Part shown: in pieces, positions 28,852 to 39,044 of the stretch
How the letters are laid out: the number at the start of each line of letters is the position of its first letter
Position numbering within the stretch: position 1 is the stretch's first letter
Assembly: GCF_000760695.4 (NCBI RefSeq)
Contig: NZ_JHEG04000001.1
Coordinates: forward strand, 4,856,895 to 4,920,894
Direction: 5' to 3'
From: Tolypothrix bouteillei VB521301
GTDB taxonomy: Bacteria; Cyanobacteriota; Cyanobacteriia; Cyanobacteriales; Nostocaceae
DNA: 64,000 nt
Program-made: the position numbers and the translations under genes
Notes under the pieces: model-generated
Seen by the model: only the letters and a program-made list of their open reading frames with translations
The model's database searches: none
Told to the model about the DNA's origin: nothing

Positions 28852-30180
28852 ATGCACATTCTGATTTACTCCTACAACTACTATCCAGAACCGATTGGAA
28901 TAGCTCCATTGATGACCGAACTGGCTGAGGGGCTTGTCAAGCAAGGTCATCAAGTTAGGGTGATTACGGGTATGCCAAATTACCCCCAGAGAGAAATTTA
29001 TCCGGCGTATCGTGGAAAGTGGTACGTAACAGAACAGAAAAATGGTGTTACTATTCAGCGCTCGTACCTGCGTATTAAATCCAAACCGAATTTGCTGGAT
29101 AGACTTTTACTGGAATTGAGTTTTGTGTTTACAAGCATACCGCAAGCATTAAACGGCTGGCGACCGGATATCATTCTTTTGACAGTACCTCCGTTATTGG
29201 TATCATTACCAGCCAGCCTCTTAGGTTGGCTGTACAACTGTCCGGTAGTACTGAACGTACAAGATATTCTTCCAGAGGCGGCTGTACGCGTTGGACTATT
29301 GAAAAACAAATTGATGATTCGAGCCTTGGAAGCTTTAGAGAAGTTTGCATACAGACGCGCTCATACCATTAGCGTCATTGCTCATGGTTTTTTAGAAAAT
29401 TTAGTCAGTAAGGGAGTCCCCATCCAAAAAATAGTTTGTATCCCCAACTGGGTGAATGTCAATTTCATCCGTCCTTTACCAAAAGAGAAGAACTATTTTC
29501 GGGCTGAACATCAGCTTGAAGGAAAATTTGTGGTGATGTACTCGGGCAATATAGCACTGACACAAGGTTTAGAAACAGTCATAGAAGCAGCAATTTCGTT
29601 GCGCCACAATCCAGAAATTGTCTTTGCGATCGCAGGTGAATCCAAAGCCCTCCACTGGTTGCAAAAATACTGTTTGGCATCTCAAGTCACTAATGTTTTG
29701 CTTGTACCGTTACAACCTCGAGAAAAACTGCCAGAAATGTTAGCTGCTGCTGATGTTGGGTTAGTCGTGCAAAAGAGCAATGTCATTTCTTTCAATATGC
29801 CTTCTAAAATTCCACTCCTGTTAGCTTCCGGTCGCCCGATATTAGCTAGCGTTCCTTCGACAGGTACAGCGGCGCGATCGGTAATTGAAAGTGGTGGAGG
29901 TATCGTGGTAACTCCAGAATCACCAGATGCTTTAGCCAAAGCAGTACTATACCTATATAACAATCCTAAAGTTGCAACTCAACTTGGCAATAAAGGCAGA
30001 CACTTTGCGATTGAGCGTTATTCTTTTGAGCAAGCTTTAAGAAATTATGAAGCTCTATTTTCTAGAGCGATCGAAAGCGAAGAACAGAATTTAACGATCT
30101 TACCAGCAGTGAAGGCCGATGAATCTGCCAATCCAGATTTCCTAGAGCGACGTGACAGAAACATCGGAATCCCCCATTAA
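28852..30180 (+). CDS. Family 4 glycosyltransferase, WcaI-like
   Basis: 442 residues. The N-terminal half (MHILIYSYNYYPEPIGIAPL, LVKQGHQVRVITGMPNYPQ) and the C-terminal Rossmann-like half (KFVVMYSGNIALTQGLETV, MPSKIPLLLASGRPILA) match GT4 enzymes of the WcaI type, which transfer fucose or another sugar in exopolysaccharide synthesis. The donor and acceptor are not known. It is a lone gene here, not in a visible sugar cluster. Confidence 0.85.
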   Translation: MHILIYSYNYYPEPIGIAPLMTELAEGLVKQGHQVRVITGMPNYPQREIYPAYRGKWYVTEQKNGVTIQRSYLRIKSKPNLLDRLLLELSFVFTSIPQALNGWRPDIILLTVPPLLVSLPASLLGWLYNCPVVLNVQDILPEAAVRVGLLKNKLMIRALEALEKFAYRRAHTISVIAHGFLENLVSKGVPIQKIVCIPNWVNVNFIRPLPKEKNYFRAEHQLEGKFVVMYSGNIALTQGLETVIEAAISLRHNPEIVFAIAGESKALHWLQKYCLASQVTNVLLVPLQPREKLPEMLAAADVGLVVQKSNVISFNMPSKIPLLLASGRPILASVPSTGTAARSVIESGGGIVVTPESPDALAKAVLYLYNNPKVATQLGNKGRHFAIERYSFEQALRNYEALFSRAIESEEQNLTILPAVKADESANPDFLERRDRNIGIPH

Positions 30181-30200
30181 ACACTGTCAAGAGTACACCC

Positions 30201-30743
30201 TTATTGCGGATTTAAAATGATTTGCTTTTGATACTCTTGCTCGGTCATAATATCTAGGGTGCTTTCGAGCCTGTCTAGAAAGACAATACCATCAAGGTGA
30301 TCGGACTCGTGTTGAAAAATTCGAGCCACAAAATCTGTAAGTTCTTGCTTTTGAAGTTTGCCATTTCTATCCATATACTCAACTTCAATTGCTTGATATC
30401 TGGGAACGAAACCTCGAATTCCCGGAACACACAAACAACCTTCCCAACCTTTCACGACTTCAGCCGAATGTGCAATGATTTTGGGATTTATCATAGCAGT
30501 TGGTTCCATGTCTGGAGCATTTGGGTATCTGGGATTGGGACGAGATGCAACAATAAACAAACGTAAGGATTCTGCAACTTGGGGTGCAGCAATTCCTACA
30601 CCATTAGCTTTCTTCACTGTTGCGATTAAACCGTCTATCAGCTTTTGAATGCGCTCATCATGAATATTTTCAATTGCGGAAGCTTTCTGACGTAGAATGC
30701 GATCGCCTAGTTGAACGATTGGAAGTGTTTCTATTTCAGACAT
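30201..30743 (-). CDS. def: Peptide deformylase
   Basis: Removes the N-formyl group from new proteins. The 180 residues contain motif 1 GVGIAAPQV (48-56), motif 2 EGCLCVPG (101-108; metal ligand Cys103) and motif 3 QHESDHLDG (144-152; His145, Glu146, His149). Motif 2 has Cys in place of the common Ser after CL. Length is normal. Its stop is 20 bp from the convergent glycosyltransferase stop, and it is followed upstream by the HtrA-type protease on the same strand. Confidence 0.93.
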   Translation of the reverse strand: MSEIETLPIVQLGDRILRQKASAIENIHDERIQKLIDGLIATVKKANGVGIAAPQVAESLRLFIVASRPNPRYPNAPDMEPTAMINPKIIAHSAEVVKGWEGCLCVPGIRGFVPRYQAIEVEYMDRNGKLQKQELTDFVARIFQHESDHLDGIVFLDRLESTLDIMTEQEYQKQIILNPQ

Positions 30744-30777
30744 AGGAAATAGGAGTTAGGGGTGAGGGAAAAAACGA

Positions 30778-32055
30778 TTAACGATCGCGACGAACTGGCA
30801 ATGGTGCGGGACGGATTGCTATTTGTGTGGTTTGTCCGTCACGTTGGACTTGTAATTGTATTGTTTCTCCGATCTTGCTACCTTCCACGATTCTTTGGAC
30901 GTCCTCTATTTTTGTAACAGATTGGTTGTTAATACCTTGAATAATATCACCTTGTCTGAGACCTGCCGAGGCGGCGGGAGAACGGGGAACAATGTCAACT
31001 AACAGAACTCCTTTACTAGCAGTAATATTAACCTCAGCGCCGGAGTTGATTTTGTCTCTCAGTTCTGGTGTCAGCGTTACCATCTGAATACCCAAATAAG
31101 GATGGTCTACTTTTCCCTTGGAAATCAATTCTCGAGCTATTCGCTGCGCTGTGTTGATGGGAATGGCAAATCCCAATCCTTGAGCACCCCGGATAATAGC
31201 AGTGTTCATACCAATCACTTCACCGCGAACATTTAATAACGGTCCGCCCGAGTTACCGGGATTAATAGCTGCGTCGGTTTGAATGTAATCCACTCGCTTA
31301 TCGGTAGCGCCAATATCACTACTAGAACGTCCTGTAGCACTGAGAATTCCTGAAGTTACAGTGTTATCTAACCCTAAAGGATTCCCAATGGCAATCACTG
31401 CTTCTCCCGGTTGCAAGTTCTCTGAGTTACCAAGAGGGACTGTGGGTAATTTGCCAGCATCTATCTTAATAACCGCCACATCCGTTACCGGATCTTCACC
31501 AAGTACGCGTCCTTCAAATTCACGACCATCTTTTAATTTTACTGTAACGCGATCGGCTCCATTAACCACATGGGAGTTAGTTAGAATTTGACCTGCAGAG
31601 TTAATAATAAACCCAGAACCGCTTCCCTGTTCTACTCTTTGTCTTGGTTCTGATGGTCGCATATCCCCGAAGAACCTTCGGAAAAATGGATCGTCAAATT
31701 CTTCTGGTAACTGCTGCGAAATTGTCCTGGCTGCATTAATACGAACCACAGCCGGTCCTACCTTTTTGACCACTCCCACAACAAAGTTAGGGTTCTCAGA
31801 CCCCGAAAATATGGGAGCGACAACTGGGGTAGTGTTTTCGTTAGTGCTTTGAGGTGTGTTGTCACCTTGAGCTTGGGACTCTGCATTGGGTTTTTGTGCT
31901 TCAAGAGTTATAGCTGGTATGGAACAACCCCCAAGAGATGCCACTGTTATGCTACATAGTAGCATAAAGACAATTTTGGGCGTTGAAGAAAGTTGAAGCG
32001 AAAAACGTTGATTGTCGTCTTTTTTGGTTTGGAATTCACGGTCTTTTGTCTTCAT
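30778..32055 (-). CDS. HtrA/Deg-type serine protease with PDZ domain
   Basis: 425 residues from ATG 32055; a GTG 20 codons upstream is in frame but less likely. A hydrophobic segment ending VASLGGCS looks like a lipobox or signal. The trypsin-like domain shows His in LTNSHVV, Asp in TDVAVIKI and Ser in [10 protein letters not shown]. One PDZ domain follows ([20 protein letters not shown]). It fits cyanobacterial HhoA/HhoB/HtrA quality-control proteases of the periplasm or thylakoid lumen; which of the three is not decided. Confidence 0.9.
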   Translation of the reverse strand: MKTKDREFQTKKDDNQRFSLQLSSTPKIVFMLLCSITVASLGGCSIPAITLEAQKPNAESQAQGDNTPQSTNENTTPVVAPIFSGSENPNFVVGVVKKVGPAVVRINAARTISQQLPEEFDDPFFRRFFGDMRPSEPRQRVEQGSGSGFIINSAGQILTNSHVVNGADRVTVKLKDGREFEGRVLGEDPVTDVAVIKIDAGKLPTVPLGNSENLQPGEAVIAIGNPLGLDNTVTSGILSATGRSSSDIGATDKRVDYIQTDAAINPGNSGGPLLNVRGEVIGMNTAIIRGAQGLGFAIPINTAQRIARELISKGKVDHPYLGIQMVTLTPELRDKINSGAEVNITASKGVLLVDIVPRSPAASAGLRQGDIIQGINNQSVTKIEDVQRIVEGSKIGETIQLQVQRDGQTTQIAIRPAPLPVRRDR

Positions 32056-32224
32056 CTGTTGTTGTCTTCTCCTGGAAGATCGGTGGATGGTAAAATCTTG
32101 GCTACTGGGGAACACAAGAATATATAGCTTACATATATGTTTCGGTTCATAGCATAGTTTGTTAAATTTGTGAGTTGCTCATCTTTCATTATTGTGACGA
32201 TCGCACCCGTATTGGTGGTAAATT

Positions 32225-33589
32225 ATGGAAATGCCCATAGACAGTCTGTGGAATCAGGTACTGGAACGCTTGCAGCTAGAGCTATCCCGTCCCACCTTTG
32301 AAACCTGGATTAAAACCGCCAGTGCTGAGCAATTTGAAAACAATTGCTTGGTAATTCGCACTCCCAATCCATTTGCTCGCAATTGGTTACAAAAATATTA
32401 CATAAAAACCATTGCTAATGCAGTACACGATATTCTCGGTTATCGCGTGGATATATATATAACGGTTGGGAAAGGGGAAGAAGTTCCCAATCTCGAAGAC
32501 ACCGAGGTTTCTTGGGAAATATCCACTCAAGATCCAACTCCTGAAAAAGTGACCAATCGGACCAAAACAGCAGAATTAAATCCAAAGTACGTTTTTTCGC
32601 GATTTGTTGTTGGTGCTAACAATCGGATGGCGCATGCGGCTTCCCTTGCGGTAGCTGAATCTCCAGGGAGAGAATTTAACCCCTTGTTTTTATGTGGCGG
32701 GGTAGGCTTGGGGAAAACGCACCTCATGCAAGCGATCGGACACTATCGATTGGAGATTCATCCCGATTCCAGCATATTTTATGTCTCCACCGAACAATTC
32801 ACAAACGATCTCATCACTGCTATCCGCAACGATAGTATGCAAAGTTTCCGCGAGCATTATCGTGCTGCGGATGTGCTCTTAGTCGATGATATTCAGTTTA
32901 TTGAAGGTAAGGAGTACACCCAAGAAGAGTTTTTCCACACCTTTAATACTTTACACGAAGCAGGTAAACAAGTCGTCTTGGCATCGGATCGCCCTCCCAA
33001 CCAAATTCCTCGCTTGCAAGAAAGGTTGTGTTCTCGATTCTCCATGGGATTGATAGCTGATATCCAACCTCCAGACTTAGAGACGCGGATGGCGATTTTA
33101 CAAAAGAAAGCCGAGTATGAAAATATTCGCCTTCCAAGGGATGTTATTGAGTATATTGCCTCCCACTACACTTCTAACATTCGAGAATTAGAAGGAGCGT
33201 TAATTCGTGCAGTGGCATATATTTCTATTTGGGGCTTACCCATGACAGTAGAAAGTATTACTCCCGTTTTAGAACCACCAACTGAGAAGGTAGCAACAAC
33301 ACCAGAAGTCATTTTATCAGTTGTTGCGGATACTTTTGATGTATCAATAGAAGACTTGAAAGGAAATTCGCGACGGCGAGAAATTAGCTGGGCGCGTCAG
33401 ATTGGAATGTATCTCATGCGCCAACATACCGATTTGAGTTTGCCGAGAATAGGAGAAGAGTTTGGCGGTAAAGATCATACAACGGTGATCTATAGCTGTG
33501 AAAAAATTGCTCAACTGAAAGAAACCGACCAAAATTTGGTGCAAACTCTACGTCAATTGAGCGATCGCCTGCGTGGGTCAAAAGCATAA
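32225..33589 (+). CDS. dnaA: Chromosomal replication initiator DnaA
   Basis: 454 residues. An N-terminal domain ([20 protein letters not shown]) is followed by the AAA+ part with Walker [14 protein letters not shown], Walker [10 protein letters not shown] and the C-terminal DnaA-box-binding helix-turn-helix ([19 protein letters not shown]). Next to it are the DnaA-box cluster and dnaN, the usual order at a replication origin. An ATG two codons later is an alternative start. Confidence 0.96.
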   Translation: MEMPIDSLWNQVLERLQLELSRPTFETWIKTASAEQFENNCLVIRTPNPFARNWLQKYYIKTIANAVHDILGYRVDIYITVGKGEEVPNLEDTEVSWEISTQDPTPEKVTNRTKTAELNPKYVFSRFVVGANNRMAHAASLAVAESPGREFNPLFLCGGVGLGKTHLMQAIGHYRLEIHPDSSIFYVSTEQFTNDLITAIRNDSMQSFREHYRAADVLLVDDIQFIEGKEYTQEEFFHTFNTLHEAGKQVVLASDRPPNQIPRLQERLCSRFSMGLIADIQPPDLETRMAILQKKAEYENIRLPRDVIEYIASHYTSNIRELEGALIRAVAYISIWGLPMTVESITPVLEPPTEKVATTPEVILSVVADTFDVSIEDLKGNSRRREISWARQIGMYLMRQHTDLSLPRIGEEFGGKDHTTVIYSCEKIAQLKETDQNLVQTLRQLSDRLRGSKA

Positions 33590-33995
33590 TAAATGCTTCG
33601 TGCTATCTATCTGCCTTTCTTCTTCTAAATGTTAAGTAAAGTATAAAAAATCTTTAAGCTAATATTAGCTTGTGGAAAGTTTATTATTTTTTGTGGAAAA
33701 CTAACACAAAATCTGTGGAAAACTTCACACCTTCGGTGGAAAACTTTATTTTAAGTATAACTACCCTGTGGAAAAACCCCCTATGTTTTCCACAAGTTAT
33801 CCACAGGCTAGCGTTCAAAAATAAAGATGTGAGGTAAGTTTTCCACAACAGCGATCGGCAATCGGCGATCGCTCACCGATTTATCCGCATACTTAAAAGT
33901 GGGGAATTTAAATAACAAATCAATTTCTTTTTCTTCCACTCCTCACATTTGCAACAAGGTGTTACCATATCCAACACACTTGCATTCGTTCGATC
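33590..33995. other. Probable chromosomal origin region (oriC) with DnaA boxes
   Basis: The dnaA-dnaN spacer has eight nonamers matching TTTTCCACA or its complement TGTGGAAAA: 33671-33679 (one mismatch), 33692-33700, 33714-33722, 33735-33743 (one mismatch), 33767-33775, 33786-33794, 33797-33805 (TTATCCACA) and 33839-33847. The first five face one way and the last three the other. A HIP1 octamer and AT-rich stretches lie beside them. This is typical of a cyanobacterial oriC. Confidence 0.8.
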
Positions 33996-35162
33996 ATGAA
34001 ACTAGTTTGTACCCAAAGCGATTTCAGTACTAACCTCTCACTGACAAGCCGCGCTGTACCATCCCGTCCAACTCATCCAGTACTTGCTAATGTACTTCTA
34101 CAAGCAGATGCGGAAACCAACCAAGTTAGCCTTACAGCTTTTGACCTCAATTTGGGTATCCGTACCAGTTTTAAAGCGGAGGTATTGCAGGGGGGAGCGA
34201 TCGCAATTCCTGCAAAATTGTTGAATGATATTACTGCTCGTCTTCCAGAAGGAGAAATCACTTTAGAAGAAGAGTCAGCTGCTAAAGGAGATAACATTGG
34301 TGGGGAAGGCTTAATTGTGTCTCTAATGCCAAAAAGCGGACGTTATGAAGTACGAGCAATGGGAGCAGAAGATTTTCCAGAATTACCTGCGATCGAAAAT
34401 GACACATCGATTCAGATTACCGCTAGTGCATTAATTGACGGATTGAAAGGTTCTTTGTTTGCAAGCAGTAGTGATGAAACCAAACAAATACTGACAGGAG
34501 TTCATCTCACAGTTCAACAAGACTCCCTCGAATTTGCGGCTACCGACGGACATCGTTTAGCTGTGGTACAAACGACAAACGAGAGTACAGATACAAGTAG
34601 CGATACCAACCTAGAGGTAACACTACCCGCTAGAGCCTTGCGAGAACTCGAACGGATGCTAGCCCACAGTGCATCATCAGATGAGTCTGTTACTATGTCT
34701 TTGGATCAAGGACAAGTTATTTTTGAATGGCTAAATCAACGCTTGACCAGCCGTACTTTAGAAGGACAGTACCCATCTTACCGTCAGCTTATTCCCCGAC
34801 AATTTGAGCGCGAAGTCACTTTAGACAGAAAACAATTTTTGAGTACCCTAGAGCGAATTGCAGTATTAGCAGACCAGAAGAATAATATAGTTAAAGTCAG
34901 TATAGACAGTGAAGCGCAAGAAATCACCTTATCTTGTGAAGCTCAAGATGTGGGAAGTGGGAGAGAATCCTTACCAGCACAGATATTGGGTGAGGAAATA
35001 GACATTGCTTTTAATATTAAGTATCTGATGGAAGGTTTAAAAGCATTGCCCTCTACAGAAATTCAAATGCAATTGAATTCAAATCTGACTCCAGTAATTT
35101 TTACACCTGTAAGTGGGGTGAAAATGACTTATTTGGCTATGCCAGTTCAGATTAGGAATTAA
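33996..35162 (+). CDS. dnaN: DNA polymerase III beta subunit (sliding clamp)
   Basis: 388 residues, with the start MKLVCTQSDFSTNLSLTSRA and the three-domain beta-clamp pattern: RPTHPVLANVLLQAD, ASSDETKQILTGVHL, EFAATDGHRLAVVQ, LEGQYPSYRQLIP and the C-terminal TYLAMPVQIRN. It holds the polymerase on DNA. Normal length and position right after the origin. Confidence 0.96.
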   Translation: MKLVCTQSDFSTNLSLTSRAVPSRPTHPVLANVLLQADAETNQVSLTAFDLNLGIRTSFKAEVLQGGAIAIPAKLLNDITARLPEGEITLEEESAAKGDNIGGEGLIVSLMPKSGRYEVRAMGAEDFPELPAIENDTSIQITASALIDGLKGSLFASSSDETKQILTGVHLTVQQDSLEFAATDGHRLAVVQTTNESTDTSSDTNLEVTLPARALRELERMLAHSASSDESVTMSLDQGQVIFEWLNQRLTSRTLEGQYPSYRQLIPRQFEREVTLDRKQFLSTLERIAVLADQKNNIVKVSIDSEAQEITLSCEAQDVGSGRESLPAQILGEEIDIAFNIKYLMEGLKALPSTEIQMQLNSNLTPVIFTPVSGVKMTYLAMPVQIRN

Positions 35163-35476
35163 CTAGGCAGATTGCAAGCGAGTTTATACAGAGTATGGCA
35201 GCTTTTTATACCCAGCCATTTTTCTGACTCCTTTTAGCTTAGTTAGTTGTGCTTTTAGGCACTTATCGATCCCCCCTAACCCCCCTTAAAAAGGAGGAAA
35301 AATACTCTGAGTCTCCCAATTTATCTGGGGATTTAGGGGGACTTGAATGTTTTGCTACTGATGACAGGACTTTTCAAACATCTTCTAAGACAAGATGCAG
35401 AAACGCGTTCTTAGGTAGGATTAATATATCTGACGCCCTAACGAATGGAATTCGTGGCTATACAAACTAGGTGGTT
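35163..35476. other. Intergenic region with dispersed repeats
   Basis: Contains the words CCCCCCTAACCCCCCTTAAA and TTTAGGGGGAC, which recur in inverted form near 45240, and ACGAATGGAATTCGT, a common cyanobacterial palindrome. No gene is supported. Confidence 0.5.
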
Positions 35477-35836
35477 ATGAAATCAAATATAAGTGAAGAA
35501 CAAATACATTTTCAACGCGACAATATTTCCTTGCGCTTAGGACACATAGCTTCAAATCTGGGACGATTGAGGACATTATGCCACAATAGTTATGAGAAAG
35601 GGGTATTGGATGTAATCGCCCAGACAAAAGATTTTATCGAATAGACGGCAGCAGAAATTGAGCCAGAACTTGCCGAGGAATTAGTCAATATTCAAGTTCA
35701 ACTAGCACTGTGGGAGAGAACTTGGGACAATATTTGGTCAGACAATAAAAAACGCGGAGAACTAGCTACAACGGCAGAAACATACTCTGGACGTGTATTG
35801 GATATGTCAGGTTTTTTGTTAGAATCAACAACGTAG
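35477..35836 (+). pseudogene. Unknown gene interrupted by an in-frame amber stop
   Basis: A 119-codon frame starts MKSNISEEQIHFQRDNISLR and ends SGFLLESTT, with the amber codon TAG at 35642-35644 (codon 56). The two halves together read like one helical protein of unknown family; a TGG to TAG change would explain it. It may also be two short genes, but no start codon follows the stop closely. A sequencing error is possible. Confidence 0.45.
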
Positions 35837-35939
35837 TTTAAACCACCAGGTCAACAAGTAATTAGCAATTAGCAATATACCAATTCATCTGTTTACTTAA
35901 GTTTCAAGAAATAGGTACCAAACTTTATAACAAAAAAAG

Positions 35940-36512
35940 TTATTTTACTACCTTTAGCCAAGCAAATATATCGGCGGGCGAAACCTGCCAGTCCCTCAAG
36001 ACATCAAGAACGGGCAATATACTAGTATCATAGTGTACTTCAGGTAATTGATTCGGTTGAAATACCATCACCGATTTATCATCAGGATCAATGAACCAAC
36101 CCAGTTTTGTCCCCTGTTTAACACAAAAAATAATTTTATTAATGACACGGTTAGGAGATTGGTCAGGTGATAGGATTTCAATAGTCCAGTCGGGGTAACT
36201 TTCAAATCTGTTGGCAATTTCCCCATCTTCATCAGTTGGGATGCGCGACCACTCAAACACCGCCACATCTGGAACTAACGACCGTCCGCCAAAGGTGCAG
36301 CGTAACTCAGTTAATGCTAAAGCTAACTTTTTTGGTTTCCCAAGCTGATTGATTGCGGATGCTGACTCTGTTTGGAGAATGCTATGTTTTCCTTGGGGGA
36401 TTGGTTTTTGATAGATGCGACCGTCGAGATACTCACTAGCTGGTTTGGTTTCTGGTAGTTTCAGAAACTCCTCTAATGTCTTGTTGAAAGATACCTGAGT
36501 TGAAAGTGCCAT
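35940..36512 (-). CDS. Uma2 family (DUF820) nuclease-fold protein
   Basis: About 190 residues from ATG 36512. The sequence KPASEYLDGRIYQKPIPQGK, then LVPDVAVFEW, then YPDWTIEILSPDQS has the PD-(D/E)xK arrangement of the Uma2/DUF820 family, which is greatly expanded in cyanobacteria. Some members sit in mobile regions, but the biological role is unknown. Its own neighbours are pseudogenes and a RloAB pair. Confidence 0.85.
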   Translation of the reverse strand: MALSTQVSFNKTLEEFLKLPETKPASEYLDGRIYQKPIPQGKHSILQTESASAINQLGKPKKLALALTELRCTFGGRSLVPDVAVFEWSRIPTDEDGEIANRFESYPDWTIEILSPDQSPNRVINKIIFCVKQGTKLGWFIDPDDKSVMVFQPNQLPEVHYDTSILPVLDVLRDWQVSPADIFAWLKVVK

Positions 36513-36843
36513 AAGCAATTACTCCCGAAACAATCCTAGCGAACAAATAATTTAAGGTTTTTGCTTCTCTACTTCTGCAACTCGCAAATCGATTCTATCA
36601 AAATAACACGGCAGCGTGAGAACCCCTCTCTTTTAAGAAGGGAATGAAACGCGACACGTAGGACTTTAGTCCGTAAGACTATACGAATGGATTGGGAGGG
36701 CGATCGCCGTGTATGCGGATTTACTCCTGTTGCAATTATTGGAAATAATCTGCCAAGCATTGCCCTGTTTCACACCAATGAAGAAGAACGGTAATCTTAT
36801 GGTGGGAAGGGAGTAATTAGATATTTTAAATATCTGTTGATCG
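36513..36843. other. Intergenic region, no gene
   Basis: Contains fragments of dispersed repeats, such as the ACGTAGGACTTTAGTCCGTA palindrome near 36655. A short reverse frame over it is not accepted. Confidence 0.4.
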
Positions 36844-37461
36844 TTAACGAATAAACCTATTTAATTGACAAACTAATAAATGTACAGTAGTTGAAGGATT
36901 ATCGCTTTCTGGATTATGTTCATGATATTGCTTGAGCAGATTTTCTGCATTTTTGATAGCAGTCAGTTGCCGATTTTCTAATTCCTCATAAATTTTCTGA
37001 CTGTTCTTTTGATATTTATAACCCAGTAATTTATTTAATTTTTTACAATAATCACTCCGAGGAATCCCCGTGTTAAGAAACTCAAAGTGCAAAACATACC
37101 ATAGTTCAAAAGCCTCATTAGAATATGCTATATCAATTCCTACTTGTTTGGCTTTTGTAATAGCATGATTAAAATCTTCTTTAGTCCAAGAATCGCGGTC
37201 AAACACACACCAAACTTGGTCGTAATCTTCCTGGTTTCTTAATTATTGAGCTTTTTCGACTAGCTTACTTGGATTAAACCTTAACCCTCTAACATCAATA
37301 ACATCCTTGGGTACACGAAAAGCGTTGAAGTAATTAGGTTCGGTTTTCTCTCCTTCGCAAACAATTAAAAACCTCTCGATAAGTTCTCGTGTTTCAATCT
37401 TTCTATCAGAGTAACCGCGCAAGTTATCTTTTTTCAAATGTCTTTTAGGCATCAGACTCAT
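36844..37461 (-). pseudogene. RloB-family effector broken by an in-frame stop
   Basis: Two halves lie in the same frame: 37461-37243 (FLIVCEGEKTEPNYFNAFR) and 37242-36844 (QVWCVFDRDSWTKEDF, SNEAFELWYVLHFEFLN). Both are typical of RloB proteins, with the metal/TOPRIM-like motifs EGEKTEP and DRDS. A single TAA at 37243-37245 separates them, with coding homology running straight on after it (LRNQEDYDQVW). The start overlaps the end of the RloA-like gene, so the pair was coupled. RloA/RloB pairs, including lactococcal AbiL, are phage-defence modules. Most likely a nonsense mutation. Confidence 0.78.
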
Positions 37462-38731
37462 TTATTAGAGAAATTAGGTTACCAATAAAAGGAATAGCGC
37501 CATATCTACCTTTTATATAGTCGTTTTCAAAAGAAGTATCATTTTGAAGCTTAAACTCCACTAATGAATATAAATCCGTAGCTCCATATTTATTTTTTTC
37601 AGTAAACCAAATCTGATCTCTACGAAAGAGTTTATTGCTGAGTAGATTGGTATCATGAGTCATAAAAATTAGTTGTGCATTATTGGAATTAGTTTCAGTA
37701 GAGCTAAACAGTTCTACCATGGCACGGCTAATCAAAACGTGAAGTCTTGTATCAAGTTCATCAACTATCAGTACTTTACCATCCTTGAGAGTATCTACAA
37801 TCGCTCCTGCCATAGCAAATATTTTTTGAGTTCCTTCAGACTCTTGCTCATCTAAGTTAAATAGCTCTGTGGAAACATGATTTCCCTGACTATCAAACTT
37901 TCTATGTACCGTATTAATAGATGTCACTTGATTATTTTTTTTAATTAAAAATCTTTTAACTTCATCTGGAATTTCTTTAGCTATACTGTCTAAAGTTACT
38001 TTTTCAACTTTTATATCGCTAATCCCTAAATCTAATTTCTTTATCAATTGAATAATTTCTTCTTTATTGTTATTTTTGTTGTCTATTAAACATTCTACTG
38101 TGTAATTTAAGAGACTGGAATCATCCAAACTAGAGACTATTCTTATTTTTCTCGTTAGCCAATCTAGTATTCTCTCAGCAATTTCAACATTAAATTGAGC
38201 GCAAACTGATATAAATAAGGCATTATGTCTGGTTTTTTGTTGAATTCCGTCTGCTTTGAATTTCTTAGAAAAGCTAATATTATCTCTATCGCGTACAAAA
38301 AGTTTTGTTTCTTTGATTTTAGGAACATAGAGCAACCATTCTGAAATTACTCTTTCTCGATCGGCTTCAAATCCATATCTGTACCTTTGCCCATCTAAAA
38401 GAAAAACAATCTCAAAAAAAGATGGTTCTGCTTCGGTTTCCGTACTGAGTCTAAACTTCTCAACACCTATTTTTTCCGTACTTTGAGTTTCTTTGGAGGA
38501 ATTAATCATAAACCATCGCATAAAATTAAGAGCTTTGGCAAGATTACTCTTACCACTGGCGTTGGCTCCATATATTGCTGCACTTTTTAGTAGCTTAAGT
38601 TCGCGATTTACTGTAAAAAGATTATTTTCATCTAGCTTTTTGTCTTGAGCAGCAATGTTGGTTGCCACCATACTTAAAGTGACTTTGTCTTTAAACGATC
38701 TGTAATTGCCAACACTGAACTCGATTAGCAT
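37445..38731 (-). CDS. RloA-like AAA ATPase of an abortive-infection pair
   Basis: 428 residues from ATG 38731 (MLIEFSVGNYRSFKDKVTLS). Walker A is AIYGANASGKSNLAKAL, Walker B is KVLIVDELDTRLHVLI (near the C-terminus), and QLIFMTHDTNLL follows. This is the COG1106 ATPase type that pairs with RloB. It is complete, while its RloB partner is broken. The stop codon overlaps the partner start by a few bases, so translation was coupled. A longer frame upstream adds 21 hydrophobic codons that do not match the family. Confidence 0.85.
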   Translation of the reverse strand: MLIEFSVGNYRSFKDKVTLSMVATNIAAQDKKLDENNLFTVNRELKLLKSAAIYGANASGKSNLAKALNFMRWFMINSSKETQSTEKIGVEKFRLSTETEAEPSFFEIVFLLDGQRYRYGFEADRERVISEWLLYVPKIKETKLFVRDRDNISFSKKFKADGIQQKTRHNALFISVCAQFNVEIAERILDWLTRKIRIVSSLDDSSLLNYTVECLIDNKNNNKEEIIQLIKKLDLGISDIKVEKVTLDSIAKEIPDEVKRFLIKKNNQVTSINTVHRKFDSQGNHVSTELFNLDEQESEGTQKIFAMAGAIVDTLKDGKVLIVDELDTRLHVLISRAMVELFSSTETNSNNAQLIFMTHDTNLLSNKLFRRDQIWFTEKNKYGATDLYSLVEFKLQNDTSFENDYIKGRYGAIPFIGNLISLINESDA

Positions 38732-38799
38732 AATCAGTTTATCGGTGTTAGTAGGAAAAATAAATAAAAATGCACAAACACATAATAATAGCATTTAAA

Positions 38800-38919
38800 C
38801 AGAGCATTAAGGCGGCGAAACACGGTTGATTGATGAACTCCCAACTCCCTCGCTGCACTTGCAAGGCTATGAGTCCGAGCGATCGCTTGAACTATCCGCA
38901 AATCATTCCAATCCAACAT
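38800..38919 (-). pseudogene. LysR-type regulator, N-terminal relic
   Basis: From ATG 38919 the frame reads MLDWNDLRIVQAIARTHSLA and then ARELGVHQSTVFRRLNAL, a clear LysR-family winged helix-turn-helix N-terminus. After about 40 residues the family match stops and the frame runs into unrelated Phe/Tyr-rich codons. The rest of the regulator is missing, so this is a truncated copy. Confidence 0.7.
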
Positions 38920-39044
38920 GGCGGCAGTATATTTGCAAAAATGCAAATCTGTTTATCAATTTTGCCATTATTCGTTGCACTTGTACGAATCACAATTAAA
39001 CAAGACCAAAGCCTTTGGGCATAACCAGAGAACGAGCAACCACC

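Noticed and set aside
36569..36760. Reverse frame of 63 codons
   Set aside because: Lies over dispersed repeat sequence and has no ribosome site or homology.
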